Positions 1 through 8,663 of a stretch of 64,000 nucleotides of DNA are shown here, piece by piece; the first letter of the stretch is position 1, and the number at the start of each line of letters is the position of its first letter. Origin of the DNA: Flagellimonas yonaguniensis (GTDB lineage: Bacteria; Bacteroidota; Bacteroidia; Flavobacteriales; Flavobacteriaceae); contig NZ_JARFVB010000013.1 of NCBI RefSeq assembly GCF_029193885.1, forward strand, positions 42,084 through 106,083, given 5' to 3'. A program made the position numbers and the translations under genes. The notes under the pieces were generated by a model. The model did no database searches, was not told the origin of the DNA, and saw only the letters and a list, made by a program, of their open reading frames with translations.

Positions 1-1513
1 ACTTTACCTTAAACTCCTTTTTGGGTCGGATATATTGTGCCACGTAGGGATCCCAATAATTGGACTTCATAAATTCGATCATCAACGATTTGGAAAAATT
101 GGAGAACTGGTTGCTGATACTAACCCCACCAATCAAGTATCGATGTTCTGGATGCCTTAATGTGGTATGCACAATACCCTTCCAAAGCAGGAATAGCGGC
201 ATGGGTTTTTGTTGATATTCTTTCACAATATAAGCCCTTCCCATTTCGATGGATTTCTCCATCATTCCATATAGTTCAGGCTCAAATCGGAACAGGTCCT
301 GAAGGTAAAAACCATCAATGCCATATTTTTTGAAGATTTCGGAGCCCAATCCCATACGATAAGCTCCCACAATGGCCTTGGAATCGTCGTCCCATAAGAA
401 CAAATGATGGTAGTACGAATCGAACTTATCCAAGTCAATGGCATTGTTGGTTCCCTCTCCCACTTCCCTAAAAGTAACCTCGCGCTGACGGCCAATTTCG
501 TTCAAGCAAAAAGGCATATCCTTGGCCTGTGCCAGAAACACTTCGTAGTTCTTGCTTTGGAGCATTCTACAATCCTTTTCCCGCAGCTTTTCAATCTCTC
601 CGTTCAAGACCTCTTTACTTATGGCAGAGGCTATTTTTTTAGGCGGCTTCGGAATTTTGAGCGAGGTAGGAACCTTGTCCAAGAAACGTTCCTTTTCAAA
701 AGCATTGGCCAACAAATACGTCTTTTTTCGAAGCAGTTCCGCAAAACCATCTATGGATTCTTCCTCATTTTGGGTGTTTACCGAAATTGGCTGCCCAATT
801 CTAACTTTAATGGGCCTTCTGCTCTGTGATGTTAATTCGGATGGTAACTTGGCTGTACGGAACACATCATCAATCTTGGACAATCGGTAAAATAATCTAC
901 TGTTGCGTGCATGAAAATAAATGGGCACTACGGGTACTTCTGCCTTTCTTATCAATTTTATTACCGCTTCTTCCCACGGACGGTCCACGACCAATTTTCC
1001 ATCACGGTAAGTGGAGACCTCGCCCGCAGGGAAAATGCCCAGCGGATGTCCGTCCCTTAAATGCTGGAGCGCGTTTTTAAAACCTACAATGCTGCTCTTG
1101 GCATCCTTGTGGTTTTCAAAAGGGTTCACGGGCATTATATAGGGCTTCAATGGCTCTATGCGGTGCAACAAAAAGTTGGCGATTATTTTATAATCGGGTC
1201 TCTCGTTCAGCAATAACTTAAGCAATAAAACCCCATCAATACCACCTAACGGATGATTGCTGATAGTGATGTATGGACCAGATTTGGGCAAGCGCTTAAT
1301 GTCCTCCTCGGGTATTTCGAAGTCGATTTCGTAATGCTCCAAGATGGAGTCAAGGAACTCAGGGCCCGAGAGGTTTTTGTTCTTGTCGTAAAATCGATTG
1401 ATGGTGCTGATTCTAGTGGCTACCATTAAAAGCCATCCTACAAAAGTGCCCAAAAAGCCATATTTGTCCAGATGGATGACTTTCGCCACCTCTTTAGCAG
1501 AAACCAAGCCCAT
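1..1513 (-). CDS. OlsF-like bifunctional acyltransferase (PlsC-type plus GNAT-type), C-terminal end outside the window
   Basis: The frame opens with ATG at 1513 (MGLVSAKEVAKV) and stays open through base 2, giving at least 504 residues. The N-terminal half is a PlsC/LPLAT-like acyltransferase: NHPLGGIDG near residues 90-98 is the catalytic His/Asp block and IFPAGEVSTYRDG the later acyl-acceptor block. The second half resembles the GNAT-like N-acyltransferases of the OlsB/'putative hemolysin' family (FCLNEIGRQREVTFREVGEG, then AYRMGLG). Known of the family: OlsF proteins, including one from Flavobacterium johnsoniae, carry both acyltransferase steps of ornithine-lipid synthesis on one chain. 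Assigning ornithine lipid as the product is inference from architecture; other aminolipids are possible. It probably acts at the inner membrane. It lies 78 bp downstream of the aspartokinase gene on the same strand. Confidence 0.8.
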   Translation of the reverse strand, partial: MGLVSAKEVAKVIHLDKYGFLGTFVGWLLMVATRISTINRFYDKNKNLSGPEFLDSILEHYEIDFEIPEEDIKRLPKSGPYITISNHPLGGIDGVLLLKLLLNERPDYKIIANFLLHRIEPLKPYIMPVNPFENHKDAKSSIVGFKNALQHLRDGHPLGIFPAGEVSTYRDGKLVVDRPWEEAVIKLIRKAEVPVVPIYFHARNSRLFYRLSKIDDVFRTAKLPSELTSQSRRPIKVRIGQPISVNTQNEEESIDGFAELLRKKTYLLANAFEKERFLDKVPTSLKIPKPPKKIASAISKEVLNGEIEKLREKDCRMLQSKNYEVFLAQAKDMPFCLNEIGRQREVTFREVGEGTNNAIDLDKFDSYYHHLFLWDDDSKAIVGAYRMGLGSEIFKKYGIDGFYLQDLFRFEPELYGMMEKSIEMGRAYIVKEYQQKPMPLFLLWKGIVHTTLRHPEHRYLIGGVSISNQFSNFSKSLMIEFMKSNYWDPYVAQYIRPKKEFKVK

Positions 1514-1591
1514 AGAAAAAGTATTTAGGTACGTGTAAAGATAGAAAATAAACCCTATAGCCCTTTTTACCTAAATATTAAGACTAAAGCT

Positions 1592-2842
1592 TTATTTAAC
1601 AACCAATTGAACCGTTTCCTTGCCTCTTTGCTCCACCAATACGGACTTTCCATTTTGAAGGGATTTGACCGAGTCATCATTAAAATGACGAATGGTGTAC
1701 AATGAAACATCCTCATGGCATACCACTTTGAACTTTCTTTTGAGTTCATCCAACAAAGGTGGCAGTCCTCGGAATTTGTTGTCCAAACAGACAGAAAAAC
1801 TAATGGCGGAATTCTGGATAAGGTCCACCTTTAACCTGTGATCATGGAACAGCTTGAAGATATCGCTGATATTATCCTCCACGATAAAGGAAAAATCTAG
1901 GGACGACAATTTCAGCAACACCTGATTCTTCTTTACGATAAAACACGGGACTTTCGGCTCTATGCCATTGCCTTTGCCCACCGTGGTTCCTTTGTTCCTT
2001 GGGTTCACAAAGGATTTTACCTTCAGGGGGATTTCCTTGCGCTGTAAAGGCTGCAATGTCTTGGGGTGAATTACCGAAGCTCCATAAAACGCAAGCTCAA
2101 TGGCCTCACGGTAAGAGATTTTGTCCAACAACTGGGCATTCTCAAAATTTCTTGGGTCTGCGTTCAACACCCCTGGTACATCTTTCCAAATGGTCACCGA
2201 ATCCGCATTTAGGCAATAGGCCAAAATTGCTGCGGAATAATCAGACCCTTCCCTGCCCAAGGTCGTCGTAAAATTGTTGTCATCGCTACCCAAAAAGCCT
2301 TGGGTAATATTTAATTTGGACACATCCACATGGGAAAGCACTTCTTGCTGGGTACGCTCCCAGTTCACTTGTGCATCCCTGTTGTTTGAGTCGGTTTTAA
2401 TAAGGGTACGGACATCCAACCACTCGTTGGAAATACCCATTTCGTTCAGATAGGCACTTACGATTGTTGTGGACAACAATTCCCCATAACACACCACTTG
2501 ATCATACACAAAAGCATACTTGGGCGATTTGTTCCAGGCCAAAAATCCCTTGACTTCTTCAAAAAGAACCTTCACTTTTGCATAAACGGGATGGTTAGGG
2601 TTTTGGAAAAGATCGGACAAAATCCCATGGTGATAATCAATCACTTCTTGAATCGAGGCATTTACCTCATCCTTATCATTAAAATAGGATTCCACCACTT
2701 TTTCCATGGCATTGGTGGTTTTGCCCATGGCGGAAATCACTACCAAGGTATCATTATAACCTACTTCATGTAAAACGTTCACAACGTTTTTGACCGCATC
2801 CGCATCTTTAACCGATGCTCCTCCAAACTTAAATACTCTCAT
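1592..2842 (-). CDS. lysC: Aspartate kinase
   Basis: Monofunctional aspartokinase of 416 residues, catalysing ATP-dependent phosphorylation of aspartate, the entry to lysine, threonine and methionine synthesis. The N-terminus MRVFKFGGASVKDADAV is the KFGG nucleotide-binding signature, and LGREGSDYSAAILAYCL near residue 200 is the aspartate-binding block. The C-terminal ~130 residues look like a divergent tandem ACT region (ISDIFKLFHDHRLKVDLIQN), which would carry feedback control. No homoserine dehydrogenase domain is fused. The ATG start leads directly into KFGG. It lies 29 bp after the acetyltransferase gene on the same strand, so the two probably share a transcript started from the -7 element at 3374-3381. 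Confidence 0.92.
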   Translation of the reverse strand: MRVFKFGGASVKDADAVKNVVNVLHEVGYNDTLVVISAMGKTTNAMEKVVESYFNDKDEVNASIQEVIDYHHGILSDLFQNPNHPVYAKVKVLFEEVKGFLAWNKSPKYAFVYDQVVCYGELLSTTIVSAYLNEMGISNEWLDVRTLIKTDSNNRDAQVNWERTQQEVLSHVDVSKLNITQGFLGSDDNNFTTTLGREGSDYSAAILAYCLNADSVTIWKDVPGVLNADPRNFENAQLLDKISYREAIELAFYGASVIHPKTLQPLQRKEIPLKVKSFVNPRNKGTTVGKGNGIEPKVPCFIVKKNQVLLKLSSLDFSFIVEDNISDIFKLFHDHRLKVDLIQNSAISFSVCLDNKFRGLPPLLDELKRKFKVVCHEDVSLYTIRHFNDDSVKSLQNGKSVLVEQRGKETVQLVVK

Positions 2843-2871
2843 GTGTTTATCTATTCTAATATTTTGGCCAT

Positions 2872-3354
2872 CTAGTTGAGGCTCTCCATATAATTTTTGA
2901 TTCCTTTTTCATCCAATTGAACCACATCCCAGTCCCTTAGCACATTGGCTCCCTTCTTTTCATAAAATTCAATGGCAGGTTCGTTCCAATCCAAAACTTC
3001 CCAACAAATACGCTTCACACCCAAACTGTTACCATACCTCACTACCTCATCCAGCAAAGCTGTTCCTAGACCACTTCCCCTCATCTTTTCCGAGACAATC
3101 AAATCTTCCAAATGAATCGCAGGACCTTTCCATGTGGAGTATCTGGAATACACCAGAGCTATGCCCGCAATACCTTCTTGGGTATCGGCAACAAAGCAAT
3201 GGAACATCTTTTGGTTGCCAAAACCATGCTTAACCAAGTCTTCCTTGGTAATTTCAACAGCATTGGGTTCTTTTTCAAAATTGGCCAGTTCCTGAACCAA
3301 GTTCAGTACTTGTTCCATATCTTCTGGTCGGGCCTCTCTGATCATAAATTCCAT
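2872..3354 (-). CDS. GNAT family N-acetyltransferase (SSAT/diamine acetyltransferase-like)
   Basis: 160-residue single-domain GNAT enzyme that would transfer acetyl from acetyl-CoA to a small amine. It has the usual opening IREARPEDMEQVLNLVQEL, the acetyl-CoA loop region MRGSGLGTALLDEV (R/Q-x-x-G-x-G/A) near residues 91-104, and the C-terminal WNEPAIEFYEKKGA block typical of the spermidine/diamine acetyltransferase-like subgroup. The substrate cannot be read from sequence. ATG at 3354 is used; an inner ATG at 3345 (MIREARPED) is equally plausible. It precedes the aspartokinase gene in a likely two-gene transcript. Confidence 0.85.
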   Translation of the reverse strand: MEFMIREARPEDMEQVLNLVQELANFEKEPNAVEITKEDLVKHGFGNQKMFHCFVADTQEGIAGIALVYSRYSTWKGPAIHLEDLIVSEKMRGSGLGTALLDEVVRYGNSLGVKRICWEVLDWNEPAIEFYEKKGANVLRDWDVVQLDEKGIKNYMESLN

Positions 3355-3373
3355 AATTGTTACAAATAAAACT

Positions 3374-3381
3374 CAAAGTTA
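3374..3381 (-). promoter_or_regulatory. -7 promoter element for the acetyltransferase/aspartokinase unit
   Basis: CAAAGTTA on the plus strand reads TAACTTTG on the minus strand, matching the Bacteroidota -7 consensus TAnnTTTG. It lies 20 bp upstream of the ATG at 3354. No clear -33 TTG was found at the usual distance, so this is a motif-level call. Confidence 0.5.
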
Positions 3382-3428
3382 TAAAATTACATAATTAAAG
3401 TCCCTCGAAAACGTTGTAGTTTCACAAA

Positions 3429-4475
3429 ATGCCCGATATTTGTCCTCAAATAAAACAGTCTTTCCCAATGTTTGACAAACAACGATTAACCATGGGCGAG
3501 TTCATCATCGCCAACCAAGAATCATTTCAATACACTTCCGGAGAACTTTCAAGACTGCTCAATGGCATCCGTTTGGCTGCAAAAGTAGTAAATCACGAGG
3601 TCAACAAAGCGGGGCTGGTGGATATCATTGGAGCCGCTGGCGAAACCAATATTCAAGGAGAAAACCAGCAAAAACTGGATGTTCTGGCCAATGAAAAATT
3701 TATTGAAACATTGAAAAACCGTGAAATTGTTTGTGGAATCGCTTCGGAAGAGGAAGATGACTTCATCAGTATCAACAGTTTTGATAAACAGCATCAGAAC
3801 AAGTACGTAGTTTTAATAGATCCCTTGGATGGTTCATCCAATATTGACGTGAACGTGTCAGTAGGCACTATTTTTTCCATTTACAGAAGAGTGACCCCCG
3901 TTGGAACGCCCGTAACCTTGGAGGATTTCCTTCAACCCGGCAAAAACCAGATTGCCGCAGGATATATTATTTATGGCACTTCCACCATGTATGTTTACAC
4001 TACGGGGCATGGTGTGAATGGATTTACCCTGAATCCCGCCTTGGGCACTTTTTACCTATCACATCCCAATATGCAATTCCCAGAAACGGGTCAAATTTAC
4101 TCTGTAAACGAAGGAAACTATATCCATTTTCCTCAAGGGGTAAAGGATTACATCAAATATTGCCAAATGGAAGAAGGAGACAGACCGTACACCTCAAGGT
4201 ACATAGGGTCTCTTGTTTCTGACTTCCACCGAAATATGATCAAGGGGGGTATCTATATGTACCCAAAAAGCAGTAAGGCACATAACGGTAAGCTACGCTT
4301 ATTGTATGAGTGCAACCCCATGGCATTTTTGGCGGAACAGGCCAACGGCAAAGCCAGCGATGGATTTCAACGCATTATGGACATACAACCTACCGAGTTG
4401 CACGAACGTGTCCCGTTTTTCTGCGGAAGTAAAAAAATGGTGGAAAAAGCGGAAGAATTTATGGCTAATGCCTAA
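3429..4475 (+). CDS. fbp: Class 1 fructose-1,6-bisphosphatase
   Basis: 348 residues, the normal size for class 1 FBPase, the gluconeogenic enzyme releasing phosphate from fructose 1,6-bisphosphate in the cytoplasm. Metal- and phosphate-binding motifs are intact: ASEEED at residues 105-110 and [10 protein letters not shown] at 131-140. [20 protein letters not shown] and the [20 protein letters not shown] block follow, with the catalytic glutamate in LLYECNP. The first ~14 residues ([13 protein letters not shown]) are not typical of the family; an inner ATG at 3468 ([13 protein letters not shown]) may be the true start. The 3' end overlaps the convergent TerB-like gene by 4 bp. Confidence 0.95.
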   Translation: MPDICPQIKQSFPMFDKQRLTMGEFIIANQESFQYTSGELSRLLNGIRLAAKVVNHEVNKAGLVDIIGAAGETNIQGENQQKLDVLANEKFIETLKNREIVCGIASEEEDDFISINSFDKQHQNKYVVLIDPLDGSSNIDVNVSVGTIFSIYRRVTPVGTPVTLEDFLQPGKNQIAAGYIIYGTSTMYVYTTGHGVNGFTLNPALGTFYLSHPNMQFPETGQIYSVNEGNYIHFPQGVKDYIKYCQMEEGDRPYTSRYIGSLVSDFHRNMIKGGIYMYPKSSKAHNGKLRLLYECNPMAFLAEQANGKASDGFQRIMDIQPTELHERVPFFCGSKKMVEKAEEFMANA

Positions 4476-4903
4476 TTACACTCACGCTTGATTAAATGAT
4501 GATAATCTTCGAAGGCAATCTTTCCCGAGAAAATGGCGATGGACTTATCGATGATTTCTGACGCTTTTTTTGGCGCAAAACCTAAACCAATAGCATATTT
4601 TTCAACAATGTTTCGCTCATCATCATCAATATAATGATCGGAAAAAATAATTTGAAAAAATTCAAATAGCCTTTTAAATCTTTTCTCCCCACTGTGAGGG
4701 GTCTCGATGGGATATTTGTTCTCCTTCTTCATTACCACCTTGAATTCATCCTCACTGATATTGAGTTTGAAGGCGAATTTCTCCAAAACGGCCATTTCCT
4801 TTGGGTTGATTTCCCCATCAACCGCAGCCAAACTTGCCAATGTGGCAAAATGGGCCAAATTTTTCTTGTGGTCTCCGTGCTCGTATAGATCTAAAATTGG
4901 CAT
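4472..4903 (-). CDS. TerB-like (tellurite resistance protein B fold) protein
   Basis: 143 residues, all-helical, matching the TerB/TerB-C family: [20 protein letters not shown] with the conserved D-G-E/D-I turn and [20 protein letters not shown] with a second acidic turn. Families of this type bind divalent metal through these acidic turns and occur far beyond tellurite resistance, so resistance should not be assumed. No other ter genes are nearby. It is transcribed toward fbp and away from the helicase gene, from a good -7 element at 4922-4929. Confidence 0.75.
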   Translation of the reverse strand: MPILDLYEHGDHKKNLAHFATLASLAAVDGEINPKEMAVLEKFAFKLNISEDEFKVVMKKENKYPIETPHSGEKRFKRLFEFFQIIFSDHYIDDDERNIVEKYAIGLGFAPKKASEIIDKSIAIFSGKIAFEDYHHLIKRECN

Positions 4904-4921
4904 ATCTCAAATTTTGTGGCA

Positions 4922-4929
4922 CAAATATA
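4922..4929 (-). promoter_or_regulatory. -7 promoter element for the TerB-like gene
   Basis: CAAATATA on the plus strand is TATATTTG on the minus strand, a perfect TAnnTTTG. It is 19 bp upstream of the ATG at 4903. Confidence 0.6.
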
Positions 4930-5016
4930 AATCTTATCGCAAAATAGTAGGTATAAACCCAGTAAAGAAATTCGTATTTTTCAATCCAAAGCATTACTAC
5001 CCTGCAAGATTCTGAA

Positions 5017-7467
5017 TTGTTTCATATTGCTGAAAATTGGTTTCAAAAGCAAAATTGGAAACCGTTTCCATTTCAAAAAGAGACATGGAACGCCTTTTTG
5101 GATGGTAAACATGGTCTTTTGAATGCCCCTACGGGTAGCGGAAAAACCTATGCCCTTTGGTTTCCGATTGTGCTCAACTACATTAAAAACCATCCAGATT
5201 ATAAGAACAAGCATAAAAAATGGCTAAAAGCCATTTGGATTACCCCCTTACGAGCACTTTCACAAGAAATAAAACAATCCGCGGAGCGCATCATCGAAGA
5301 TTTGGAAACCCAAATGACCGTGGGTATCCGCACGGGAGACACTTCAACAAAAGAACGGGCAAAAATGCGTACCAACATGCCCGATTTATTGATCACTACT
5401 CCCGAAAGTCTGCAGTTATTATTATCATCCAAAGGCTACGCAAAAACCTTCAAGGATTGTTCTGCCATTGTAGTTGACGAATGGCACGAACTTTTGGGCA
5501 CCAAGCGGGGTGTACAAATGGAATTGGGTCTTTCCCGATTAAAAACAATCTGCAAGGAACTGCGGATCTGGGGTATATCCGCCACTATTGGCAATTTGGA
5601 GCAAGCCCGCGAAGTATTGTTGGGTCCTACATCCCCAGAATTGGAAAATTCAGTTTTGGTAAAGGCCAACGTCAACAAAAAAATCACGGTAAAAAGTATT
5701 GTTCCAAAGGAAATGGAAACCTTTCCGTGGCGTGGACATTTGGGGTTGCATCTTTTGCATCAGGTAATACCGATCATCAACAACAGTAAAACCACCTTGC
5801 TCTTTACCAACACTAGAAGTCAATGTGAAATATGGTTTCAAAAAATATTGGAAAAATATCCTGAGTTCGCCGGTGAAATGGCGATGCATCACGGTAGCAT
5901 CAACAAAGAAACCAGACTTTGGGTGGAACAGGCCATTCGCAACGAAAGTCTTAAAGCGGTAGTCTGCACATCAAGTTTAGATCTAGGTGTGGATTTTGCC
6001 CCTGTGGAAACCGTTGTCCAAATCGGTGGTCCAAAAGGTGTTGCCCGTTTTTTGCAACGAGCTGGACGAAGTGGACACCGACCCGGTAAGGAAAGTGTTA
6101 TTTATTTTTTGCCCACGCATGCCATAGAACTCGTAGAGGCTTCGGCCATGCAAAAAGCCGTTTTGAACAGTGCGGTGGAAGATCGTATCCCCTACTTAAA
6201 CAGCTTTGATGTCCTCATACAGTATTTGACCACCTTGGCGGTTTCGGATGGTTTTTATCCTGATGAAATCTATCCCGAGATCAAACAAACGTTTTGCTAT
6301 CAAGCCATTTCGGATGAGCAATGGCAATGGCTGCTCAATTTTTTGGTCATGGGAAGCCAAAGTCTAAAGAGCTACGACGAATACAAAAAAGTAGAGGTCG
6401 AAGAAGATGGCAAATTCAAAGTGAACAGCAGGGCCGTGGCCATGCGCCATCGCTTCCAGATGGGTACCATTGTGGGCGACGCCACCATTTCCGTTCGCTA
6501 TCAAAAAGGAGGGTATATTGGTAGCATCGAAGAATATTTCATCTCTAAATTGAGTCCTGGCGATGTTTTTACCTTTGCTGGAAGAAATTTGGAATTTATC
6601 AGGATAAAAGGGATGGTAGCACATGTCCGCAACTCCAAAAAAAGAACGAACAAAGTGCCTAGTTGGATGGGCGGACGTTTGAGTTTTTCTGCGAAAATGT
6701 CCGAATTATTACGACAAGAACTCTACACCGCCGAGTTGGAGTTTTCAAAACAGTCAGAAGAAATCCAGGCGTTGGATCCTATGTTTACCAAACAACGGGA
6801 AGAAAGCATTGTTCCTCAGCCCCATCAATTTTTAATCGAAAGCTTCAAGACCCATGATGGCTACCACCACATGTTCTACCCTTTCGAAGGTAGGGCCATC
6901 CATGAGGGCATGAGTAGCTTGTTGGCCTATCGCATCAGTCTGTTGGCACCGATTACCTGCTCGCTTGCCTTTAACGACTATGGATTTGAACTGCTATCGG
7001 ATAGAGAAATCGATATTCAGGAAATTTTGGACAACAACCTTTTCACATCGGAATATATGCTCTCCGACCTTCAAAAAAGCTTGAACTCCAACGAAATGGC
7101 ACGACGAAAGTTCCGTGATATTGCGGTAATCAGTGGAATGGTGTTCACGGGTTACCCTGAAAAAGGAGTTAAAATGAAACATCTGCAAAGTAGTTCTGAA
7201 CTACTATTTGATGTTTTCCGTGATTTTGAGGATGATAACTTGCTGTACCAACAAGCCTATACCGAGACTTTTGAGCATCAATTGGAAGAGGGTCGCTTGC
7301 GCTTGGCCCTGGAAAGGATTGCACAACAAGAAATCGTTTGGAAACAATGTTCTCAACCCACCCCCCTCTCCTTCCCCATCATTACGGATCGATTGCGGGA
7401 AAAACTGTCCAACGAAAAATTAACGGACCGCATTAAAAGAATGATGGCTAAGTTGACGAAAAAATAA
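5017..7467 (+). CDS. Ligase-associated DNA damage response DEXH-box helicase (Lhr-like)
   Basis: About 816 residues, a superfamily 2 helicase of the bacterial Lhr/'ligase-associated' type. Motifs: APTGSGKT (Walker A, residues ~37-44), DEWHE at 154-158, SATIGN, and QRAGRSGHRPG for motif VI, followed by the long Lhr-type C-terminal region. In the family it is encoded with an ATP-dependent ligase, an exonuclease and the phosphoesterase PdeM and acts in DNA repair; here only PdeM is beside it, with a TfoX-like gene between. There is no ATG near the N-terminus: the frame opens after a stop at 4963-4965, and the start must be TTG at 5017 or a rarer codon upstream (CTG 5002, ATT 4993). The conserved part begins at HIAENWFQKQ. 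Confidence 0.93.
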   Translation: MFHIAENWFQKQNWKPFPFQKETWNAFLDGKHGLLNAPTGSGKTYALWFPIVLNYIKNHPDYKNKHKKWLKAIWITPLRALSQEIKQSAERIIEDLETQMTVGIRTGDTSTKERAKMRTNMPDLLITTPESLQLLLSSKGYAKTFKDCSAIVVDEWHELLGTKRGVQMELGLSRLKTICKELRIWGISATIGNLEQAREVLLGPTSPELENSVLVKANVNKKITVKSIVPKEMETFPWRGHLGLHLLHQVIPIINNSKTTLLFTNTRSQCEIWFQKILEKYPEFAGEMAMHHGSINKETRLWVEQAIRNESLKAVVCTSSLDLGVDFAPVETVVQIGGPKGVARFLQRAGRSGHRPGKESVIYFLPTHAIELVEASAMQKAVLNSAVEDRIPYLNSFDVLIQYLTTLAVSDGFYPDEIYPEIKQTFCYQAISDEQWQWLLNFLVMGSQSLKSYDEYKKVEVEEDGKFKVNSRAVAMRHRFQMGTIVGDATISVRYQKGGYIGSIEEYFISKLSPGDVFTFAGRNLEFIRIKGMVAHVRNSKKRTNKVPSWMGGRLSFSAKMSELLRQELYTAELEFSKQSEEIQALDPMFTKQREESIVPQPHQFLIESFKTHDGYHHMFYPFEGRAIHEGMSSLLAYRISLLAPITCSLAFNDYGFELLSDREIDIQEILDNNLFTSEYMLSDLQKSLNSNEMARRKFRDIAVISGMVFTGYPEKGVKMKHLQSSSELLFDVFRDFEDDNLLYQQAYTETFEHQLEEGRLRLALERIAQQEIVWKQCSQPTPLSFPIITDRLREKLSNEKLTDRIKRMMAKLTKK

Positions 7468-7498
7468 TGGTTAATTTTCAATTGATATTTCAAGGACA

Positions 7499-7849
7499 AT
7501 GACTTACGACGAAAAATTGGCGAACAGGGTTCGGGAAAATTTGATGCATTTGGACAATGTAGAGGAGAAAACGATGTTCAGAGGGCTTTCTTTTATGGTT
7601 GATGGAAAATTATGTATTGGGGTAAGGGGCAAGGAAATCATGTGCCGTCTTGACCCGGAAATTTTTGAAACTGTGTTGGAAAGGCAAGGTTGCAGACCCA
7701 TGGTCCACGGAAAACGTACAATGAAGGGCTTTGTTTTCATTAACGAACACGGATATCTCAAAAAAGAAGATTTTGATTATTGGATAGGACTTGCCCTTGA
7801 GTTCAATCCCAAGGCAAAAGCATCCAAAAAAAGAAGGAAGAACGATTGA
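7499..7849 (+). CDS. TfoX/Sxy family N-terminal domain protein
   Basis: 116 residues matching the TfoX N-terminal domain: YDEKLANRVRENLMHLDNVE, then EKTMFRGLSFMVDGKLCIGV, and the closing GRTMKGF-like KRTMKGFVFINEHGYL. Full TfoX/Sxy competence regulators carry an additional C-terminal domain that is missing here; single-domain versions are common and of unknown function. It lies 31 bp after the helicase and overlaps pdeM by 4 bp, so it belongs to the repair transcript. The C-terminal tail is lysine/arginine-rich. Confidence 0.85.
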   Translation: MTYDEKLANRVRENLMHLDNVEEKTMFRGLSFMVDGKLCIGVRGKEIMCRLDPEIFETVLERQGCRPMVHGKRTMKGFVFINEHGYLKKEDFDYWIGLALEFNPKAKASKKRRKND

Positions 7850-8475
7850 TTGAAGTAAGTATACACAACCAAAAATTTCAACTCCACCCTTTGGGTGGGT
7901 TATTTTGGGAAGAGAAATCACTCTTACTGATCAGTGATGTGCATTTGGGCAAGGTATCCCACTTTAGAAAGTTTGGTGCAGCCGTTCCCAGAAAAGCCAT
8001 TCACAAAAACTTTCTGCTTCTGGATAAAATAGTGTCCGATTTCCAACCTTTTCAAATCTGCTTTTTGGGCGACCTCTTTCATTCATCGCTGAACAAGGAA
8101 TGGGAACTGTTTGAAAATTGGGCGGGCAAAACACCTACTGAAATCCTTTTGGTGGCAGGCAACCACGACATCATCGCTCCAGAAAAATTCGAAAAACTGA
8201 AGGTTTCCATATTTCCAGAGTTGGTTATTGACTCTTTCCTATTGACCCATCATCCCGAGGAGCGAGAAGGCTATTTTACATTTTGTGGACATATTCACCC
8301 TTCTGTAAAACTCAGAGGATTTGGCCGAGAACGCATAAAACTACCTTGCTTTTTTAAATCCAAAAATCAAATGGTTCTACCTGCTTTCGGTCAGTTCACG
8401 GGCACCTATTCCCTTGACCCCAAGGACTCGGATGAGGTGTATGCCATTGTGGAGGATAGTATAATCAAGGTTTAG
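7846..8475 (+). CDS. pdeM: Ligase-associated DNA damage response endonuclease PdeM
   Basis: 209-residue calcineurin-like metallophosphoesterase. All metal-binding motifs are present in order: DVHLGK near residue 26, GDLFHS near 71, GNHD near 104, THHPEE near 133 and CGHIHP near 145. The family partners the DEXH helicase upstream in DNA repair. Translation starts at TTG 7846, whose last bases overlap the TGA of the TfoX-like gene (TTGA), a translational-coupling arrangement. No ATG is available before the conserved region. It ends 11 bp before a palindromic repeat cluster. Confidence 0.93.
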   Translation: MIEVSIHNQKFQLHPLGGLFWEEKSLLLISDVHLGKVSHFRKFGAAVPRKAIHKNFLLLDKIVSDFQPFQICFLGDLFHSSLNKEWELFENWAGKTPTEILLVAGNHDIIAPEKFEKLKVSIFPELVIDSFLLTHHPEEREGYFTFCGHIHPSVKLRGFGRERIKLPCFFKSKNQMVLPAFGQFTGTYSLDPKDSDEVYAIVEDSIIKV

Positions 8476-8485
8476 AATCCGCAAT

Positions 8486-8575
8486 GTCCCTTCGACTCCG
8501 CTCAAGGACCTGGAGTCAATTATATTTTCGTGTCAAGCTTTTACCAATAGATTCTTCGCTTTGCTCAGAATGACA
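8486..8575. repeat. Intergenic palindromic repeat pair
   Basis: Two short repeat units lie between pdeM and mfd: one at 8486-8509 with core CCTTCGACTCCGCTCAAGG and one at 8550-8575 with core ATTCTTCGCTTTGCTCAGAA. Related units occur at 9622-9686, 12136-12210, 20416-20473 and 20995-21069. The second unit is closely matched by the first part of the copy inside metG. On the minus strand it encodes an apparent SEQSEES peptide, a typical false ORF. Confidence 0.75.
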
Positions 8576-8637
8576 AGATATTTTTGAGCATGGAAGAGAA
8601 ACACAAAAAAACATTTTTAGTAAACCTTTTCGCAGTT

Positions 8638-8645
8638 TATCTTTG
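8638..8645 (+). promoter_or_regulatory. -7 promoter element for mfd
   Basis: TATCTTTG matches TAnnTTTG exactly, in the same context (TATCTTTGCCAC) as the promoter at 39130. It overlaps the first possible TTG of the mfd frame (8643), which argues that translation starts downstream, at TTG 8664. Confidence 0.6.
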
Positions 8646-8663
8646 CCACAAAGTTTTTTTGGA

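Noticed and set aside
404..1080. Several plus-strand frames over the first kilobase
   Set aside because: All are antisense to the acyltransferase gene, whose frame shows clear family motifs.
4472..4903. Tellurite resistance function for the TerB-like gene
   Set aside because: No terC, terD or terZ neighbours; the fold alone does not show resistance.
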